From the NCBI GenBank assembly GCA_023301335.1, contig JALZVA010000197.1:1-17853 (forward strand): 17,853 bases of DNA. The letters run 5' to 3'. How positions within the stretch are numbered: the first letter of the stretch is position 1; every line of letters begins with the position of its first letter. The position numbers and the translations under genes are program-made. Shown here piece by piece: positions 15,083-17,853 of this stretch. The DNA comes from Akkermansiaceae bacterium. Its GTDB lineage: Bacteria > Verrucomicrobiota > Verrucomicrobiia > Verrucomicrobiales > Akkermansiaceae. Below the pieces are notes generated by a model, which was given only the letters and a program-made list of their open reading frames with translations, did no database searches and was not told the DNA's origin.

Positions 15083-15670
15083 TAAGGAGAGTAACAACCG
15101 GGATGCACGTGTGCTGTCACATAATTCATCCAGATAAAACGAACGCTCAGCTTCGGTTCGGATCGAGTAATGAGCAATGAAGTCGATCATCCCTGTGAGA
15201 TCATCGTAAGATTCTAAAGCCTCTGTGATTTTAGCGAGGTTTTCCTCAGGCTCGTCCTCTAGGCTATTGAGGAAGCTTTCTCTGAGTAGCTGTCGCACAT
15301 GTTCAGTATCTGTGATGTGGGTGCGATCAAGGCTTTCGTAATTTGCGATCGGGTAGGGTAGGGAACCTGTCCAGTCAGTGAATTGAATGGTGTTCTCACC
15401 ACGGACAATGAGCACTGATCGACCATCAGGGAGCTCTTGGTTAATGATCACACGGACTAAAAGTCCAGTAGAGGAAACGCAGGAATGAAGGTTCTCAGAT
15501 TCATCAGAGATGAGCCGCCCAATGGCAAATTGCTTATCCCCAAACATGGCATCCTCAAGCATCTGCCGATAGCGAGGCTCGAAGATATGCAGTGGAGATG
15601 CATTATTAGGAAGCAGGGGGACTCCAGGGAGAAGGATCACTCCAATTTGTTGTTTAGTTTCTACTTCCAT
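15074..15670 (-). CDS. Stand-alone LON substrate-binding domain protein
   Basis: A 198-aa cytosolic protein equivalent to the N-terminal domain of Lon protease, without the AAA+ ATPase or the protease domain. The signature block LLPGVPLLPNNASPLHIFEP (13-32), followed by RYRQML, matches the LFPL...LPLxIFEPRYRxM motif of LON/PUA-like proteins. The C-terminal third (about 120-198) is helical and charged, ending SRLLLSLEK. Such proteins are widespread, but their role is poorly defined; binding of misfolded proteins or an adaptor function is the usual proposal. The start is the ATG at 15670 without a Shine-Dalgarno sequence. It converges on the SDR gene with a 21-bp gap and shares a 139-bp divergent intergenic region with the UDP-glucose pyrophosphorylase gene. 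Confidence 0.85.
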   Translation of the reverse strand: MEVETKQQIGVILLPGVPLLPNNASPLHIFEPRYRQMLEDAMFGDKQFAIGRLISDESENLHSCVSSTGLLVRVIINQELPDGRSVLIVRGENTIQFTDWTGSLPYPIANYESLDRTHITDTEHVRQLLRESFLNSLEDEPEENLAKITEALESYDDLTGMIDFIAHYSIRTEAERSFYLDELCDSTRASRLLLSLEK

Positions 15671-15809
15671 ACGCTAATACTCATCTAGATTTCTTGTTTT
15701 GCAAAGAAAGCTTTTTTAATGTCGAATATGAATATAGCTCAGAGTGTGAAAAAACGGAGCTTTTAAAAATGCGTGACAGGGCTGATTCTATACTTTAGTT
15801 ACAAGGGAT
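15671..15809. promoter_or_regulatory. Divergent promoter region between the LON-domain gene and UDP-glucose pyrophosphorylase
   Basis: 139 bp of AT-rich DNA separates two divergent genes and must hold promoters for both. On the plus strand TATACT (15789-15794) resembles a -10 box but has no -35 at proper spacing, and GTGACA (15773-15778) resembles a -35 but is followed by a poor -10. AAGGG (15803-15807) is only 2 nt from the ATG at 15810, too close to be a normal Shine-Dalgarno site. No confident promoter can be drawn. Confidence 0.4.
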
Positions 15810-17204
15810 ATGAGTGATTTCAAAACCTTCCGCTCGAAAATGGAAAATGCCAATGTCAGTGAGGCCGCAATCTTAGGATTTCAACGGAACTATGAGGCGT
15901 TATGCAGAGATGAAACAGGGATTATCTCTGAAGATTTGATAACTCCGATTGAGAGCTTAGTAGAGCTCGATGCACTCTCCAGCGAGGCCACCCAATTTTC
16001 TCCAGAACTACTCGCACAGACAGTGGTTATTAAGCTGAATGGAGGATTAGGCACGAGCATGGGCTTACAGAAGTCTAAAACTCTCCTTAAGGTGAGAGAT
16101 GGCGAAACGTTTTTAGATATTATACTTAATCAGATTATCCACCAGCGAGAGAGCACGGGCGCTGGGGTTAAATTACTCTTACTGAATTCTTTTAATACAA
16201 GTGAGTCCACCTTGAAGCATCTGGAGGATTACGCAGAGCATGGGTTTAATGACCCTGCGGAAGTAGAACTTTTCCAAAATCAAATCCCTAAAATAGATAG
16301 GGAGACGATGCAGCCAGTCGAGTACCCTGAGAACCCTCATCTTGAGTGGTGTCCACCGGGGCACGGAGATGTTTATACGGTACTGTCTGGGAATGGGATG
16401 CTGGATAAGCTCCTTGCGGAGGGGGTGAAGTATGCGTTCATTTCGAATGCAGATAATCTCGGCGCTGTGCTAGACCCTGCCCTTCTGAGCTATTTTGCAG
16501 AAAGTGAAAAGCCGTTCTTGATGGAGGTGACTCGCAGGACCGTAGCGGATAAGAAAGGAGGGCATCTCACAATCCGGAAAGAAGATGGTCAGAAACTCCT
16601 CCGAGAAGTTGCCCAAACTGCTGAGGAAGACTTAGATGAGTTCCAAAATATTGAAAAACATCAGTACTTTAATACCAATAACATCTGGGTGCGCCTAGAT
16701 TCACTCAAAGAAATTCTTGAAAAATGTGGAGGAGTGATCCCTCTTCCCATGATCAAAAACACCAAGACCGTTGACCCTAGAGATAAACAATCCACTCCAG
16801 TTTTTCAGCTTGAGGTGGCGATGGGTGCCGCGATTGAATGCTTTGAAGGTGCGGACGCCATCTGTGTGTCCCGCTCCCGTTTTGCTCCCGTTAAAACAAC
16901 CGCAGACCTTTTCGCCCTCCGCTCAGATGCCTACATGCTTACCGAAGATGGAAGAATGGCACTGATCCCTGAACGTGATGGAAAACCACCAGTAATTAAC
17001 TTGAGCGATGGCTATAAATTAGTTGATGCGCTCGGTCCACTGGGTATTCCGTCATTGAAAGAGGCTAAAAAACTGAGCATCGACGGCCCTGTTCGCTTCA
17101 CCGATGGAGTGGTGATCCAAGGAGAGGTCACGATCACGAATACAAGTGAAGAGACCAAGTGGGTCGCAGCTGGCATCTACAAGGATGAGTCAGTAGAACT
17201 CTAA
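15810..17204 (+). CDS. UTP-glucose-1-phosphate uridylyltransferase, UGP2 (eukaryote-like) type
   Basis: Makes UDP-glucose from UTP and glucose-1-phosphate, for surface polysaccharides, galactose metabolism and glycosylation. The 464-aa protein belongs to the UDPGP family (UGP2/type A), not the smaller GalU family of about 300 aa. Motifs: the nucleotide-binding loop LNGGLGTSMG (76-85), SKTLLKVR (89-96), the substrate block CPPGHGDVY (181-189), ISNADNLGA (211-219), FNTNNIWV (287-294) and SRFAPVKTTADL (356-367). A C-terminal left-handed beta-helix-like tail (about 405-464) is present, as in eukaryotic enzymes. The gene is monocistronic, flanked by a divergent and a convergent neighbour. Together with the branching enzyme upstream, it gives this locus two eukaryote-type glucan-precursor enzymes, though bacterial glycogen normally uses ADP-glucose. 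Confidence 0.95.
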   Translation: MSDFKTFRSKMENANVSEAAILGFQRNYEALCRDETGIISEDLITPIESLVELDALSSEATQFSPELLAQTVVIKLNGGLGTSMGLQKSKTLLKVRDGETFLDIILNQIIHQRESTGAGVKLLLLNSFNTSESTLKHLEDYAEHGFNDPAEVELFQNQIPKIDRETMQPVEYPENPHLEWCPPGHGDVYTVLSGNGMLDKLLAEGVKYAFISNADNLGAVLDPALLSYFAESEKPFLMEVTRRTVADKKGGHLTIRKEDGQKLLREVAQTAEEDLDEFQNIEKHQYFNTNNIWVRLDSLKEILEKCGGVIPLPMIKNTKTVDPRDKQSTPVFQLEVAMGAAIECFEGADAICVSRSRFAPVKTTADLFALRSDAYMLTEDGRMALIPERDGKPPVINLSDGYKLVDALGPLGIPSLKEAKKLSIDGPVRFTDGVVIQGEVTITNTSEETKWVAAGIYKDESVEL

Positions 17205-17227
17205 AACGCTTGTAATAGATTATTAGG

Positions 17228-17262
17228 ATAGAGCAAAAGCTCCTCCCATGTGTGCGCTCTAT
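17228..17262. repeat. Inverted repeat between convergent genes (candidate bidirectional 3' hairpin)
   Basis: ATAGAGC (17228-17234) and GCTCTAT (17256-17262) are perfect 7-bp arms around a 21-nt loop. An alternative small hairpin pairs GAGC (17231-17234) with GCTC (17239-17242). The right arm overlaps the last codons of the minus-strand gene. No T-tract follows, so it is only a candidate 3' structure. Confidence 0.35.
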
Positions 17263-17786
17263 TCGTCGACCTCTATTTCCACGAATTCGTCACCCATAAG
17301 GCGTAAGCGGACAGCGTTTAAGGAGATCACCAGTCCAGCCCCGATCACGCAGAGTAAAAACTCCATCGTGAAGGGTGTGCAGAGAAGAGACATCAAGAAA
17401 GATGCGATCTCGCCTAATCTCCCTTCGTGGAAGAGGGAGAGCAGCACTAGTGCGGCAATGATGCTGATGAAGATAACTAAGATCAGCCAGCCGACAATCA
17501 TTTGCTTAATCATGCCCACCAGCTGGCGATCATGCTTATGGACAGAATAGCAGAATAAAGCAGGCCAGAGAAACAAGAGGACGAGGTGGCTGATGACGTA
17601 GAGATTAATCCACTGCGGGTTTTGGGAGTATTGTTGGGAGACGTATTCCACCAGGCCTAAGTTGGTTCTGACTCCTTGGATTTGCACCCAGAAGAAAAAT
17701 CCCACATTAAACGCTATCACGAAAATACCTACGAGCAAGCAAGCGACAATGGCGCGCATAGAGGTAGGCATGGAAGTAGAAGACAT
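17259..17786 (-). CDS. Unrecognised four-helix integral membrane protein
   Basis: I do not recognise this family. From the ATG at 17786 the product is 175 aa with four clear hydrophobic helices: IVACLLVGIFVIAFNVGFF near 12-30, VISHLVLLFLWPALFCY near 64-80, MIVGWLILVIFISIIAALVL near 96-115, and FLLCVIGAGLVISLNAV near 142-158. The loop after helix 1 (about 36-60) is polar and rich in Gln, Asn and Tyr. The C-terminus is strongly acidic (DEFVEIEVDE). No catalytic motif is visible. The start is uncertain: the frame is open through an ATG at 17816 to a TTG at 17825, and the AGG about 8 nt before 17786 is only a weak ribosome site. It is convergent with the UDP-glucose pyrophosphorylase gene. Nothing further is recognisable in the 67 bp up to the window end. 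Confidence 0.65.
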   Translation of the reverse strand: MSSTSMPTSMRAIVACLLVGIFVIAFNVGFFFWVQIQGVRTNLGLVEYVSQQYSQNPQWINLYVISHLVLLFLWPALFCYSVHKHDRQLVGMIKQMIVGWLILVIFISIIAALVLLSLFHEGRLGEIASFLMSLLCTPFTMEFLLCVIGAGLVISLNAVRLRLMGDEFVEIEVDE

Positions 17787-17853
17787 TCTTAGACCTAAAT
17801 TAAAACGGAAGGGCATAAACTTCAAGTAAAGAGATCCAGAGGAGCGTTTTTAT

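Noticed and set aside
1..17853. Mobile island, defence cluster or novel multi-gene system
   Set aside because: No integrase, transposase, tRNA boundary, long repeats, CRISPR or toxin-antitoxin pair is visible; the only defence-like gene is a solitary methyltransferase, and the other recognised genes are housekeeping families.

Overview
The window looks like an ordinary, densely packed stretch of bacterial chromosome. Fifteen protein-coding genes run on both strands, gaps are short (none over 300 bp), and I see no tRNA, rRNA, insertion sequence, integrase, CRISPR array or phage gene. The best guess for the host is a Verrucomicrobiota/PVC-group bacterium with moderate-to-low GC. That guess rests on a eukaryote-type glycogen branching enzyme, a UGP2-type UDP-glucose pyrophosphorylase, a compact 7TM-HD protein next to ybeY, tandem PilT ATPases, and start sites that mostly lack a Shine-Dalgarno sequence. 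It is an inference, not a demonstrated assignment.

Layout, left to right. (1) 71-2308 (+): two tandem PilT-family retraction ATPases, closed by a perfect 10-bp hairpin terminator whose T-tract ends directly at the ATG of a MutT-type Nudix hydrolase (2376-2768). (2) 2939-4989 (+): a 7TM-HD phosphodiesterase (PgpH-like, probably cyclic-di-AMP) followed 5 bp later by the rRNA-maturation RNase YbeY. (3) 4986-9825 (-): a eukaryote-type 1,4-alpha-glucan branching enzyme and phosphoenolpyruvate carboxylase, separated by a strong terminator. (4) 9961-11887 (+): an orphan DNA methyltransferase and a small rhomboid protease. (5) 11853-12647 (-): a YmdB-family metallophosphodiesterase whose 3' end overlaps the rhomboid gene. 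(6) 12731-15052 (+): a membrane-anchored N-acetylmuramoyl-L-alanine amidase and an SDR-fold, epimerase-like protein in one operon. (7) 15074-15670 (-): a stand-alone LON substrate-binding-domain protein. (8) 15810-17204 (+): UDP-glucose pyrophosphorylase. (9) 17259-17786 (-): an unrecognised four-helix membrane protein.

Functional themes are type IV pilus retraction or twitching, nucleotide-signal and RNA turnover (HD phosphodiesterase, YbeY, YmdB, MutT), storage and surface polysaccharide synthesis (branching enzyme, UDP-glucose pyrophosphorylase), anaplerosis (PEPC), and envelope remodelling (amidase, rhomboid). These are separate small transcription units rather than one pathway. I found no convincing previously undescribed system. 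The most interesting signals are local: key-residue substitutions in YbeY, YmdB and the SDR protein, an HD phosphodiesterase without its extracellular sensor, two eukaryote-type carbohydrate enzymes, tail-to-tail gene overlaps with inverted repeats across stop codons, and a terminator abutting a start codon.
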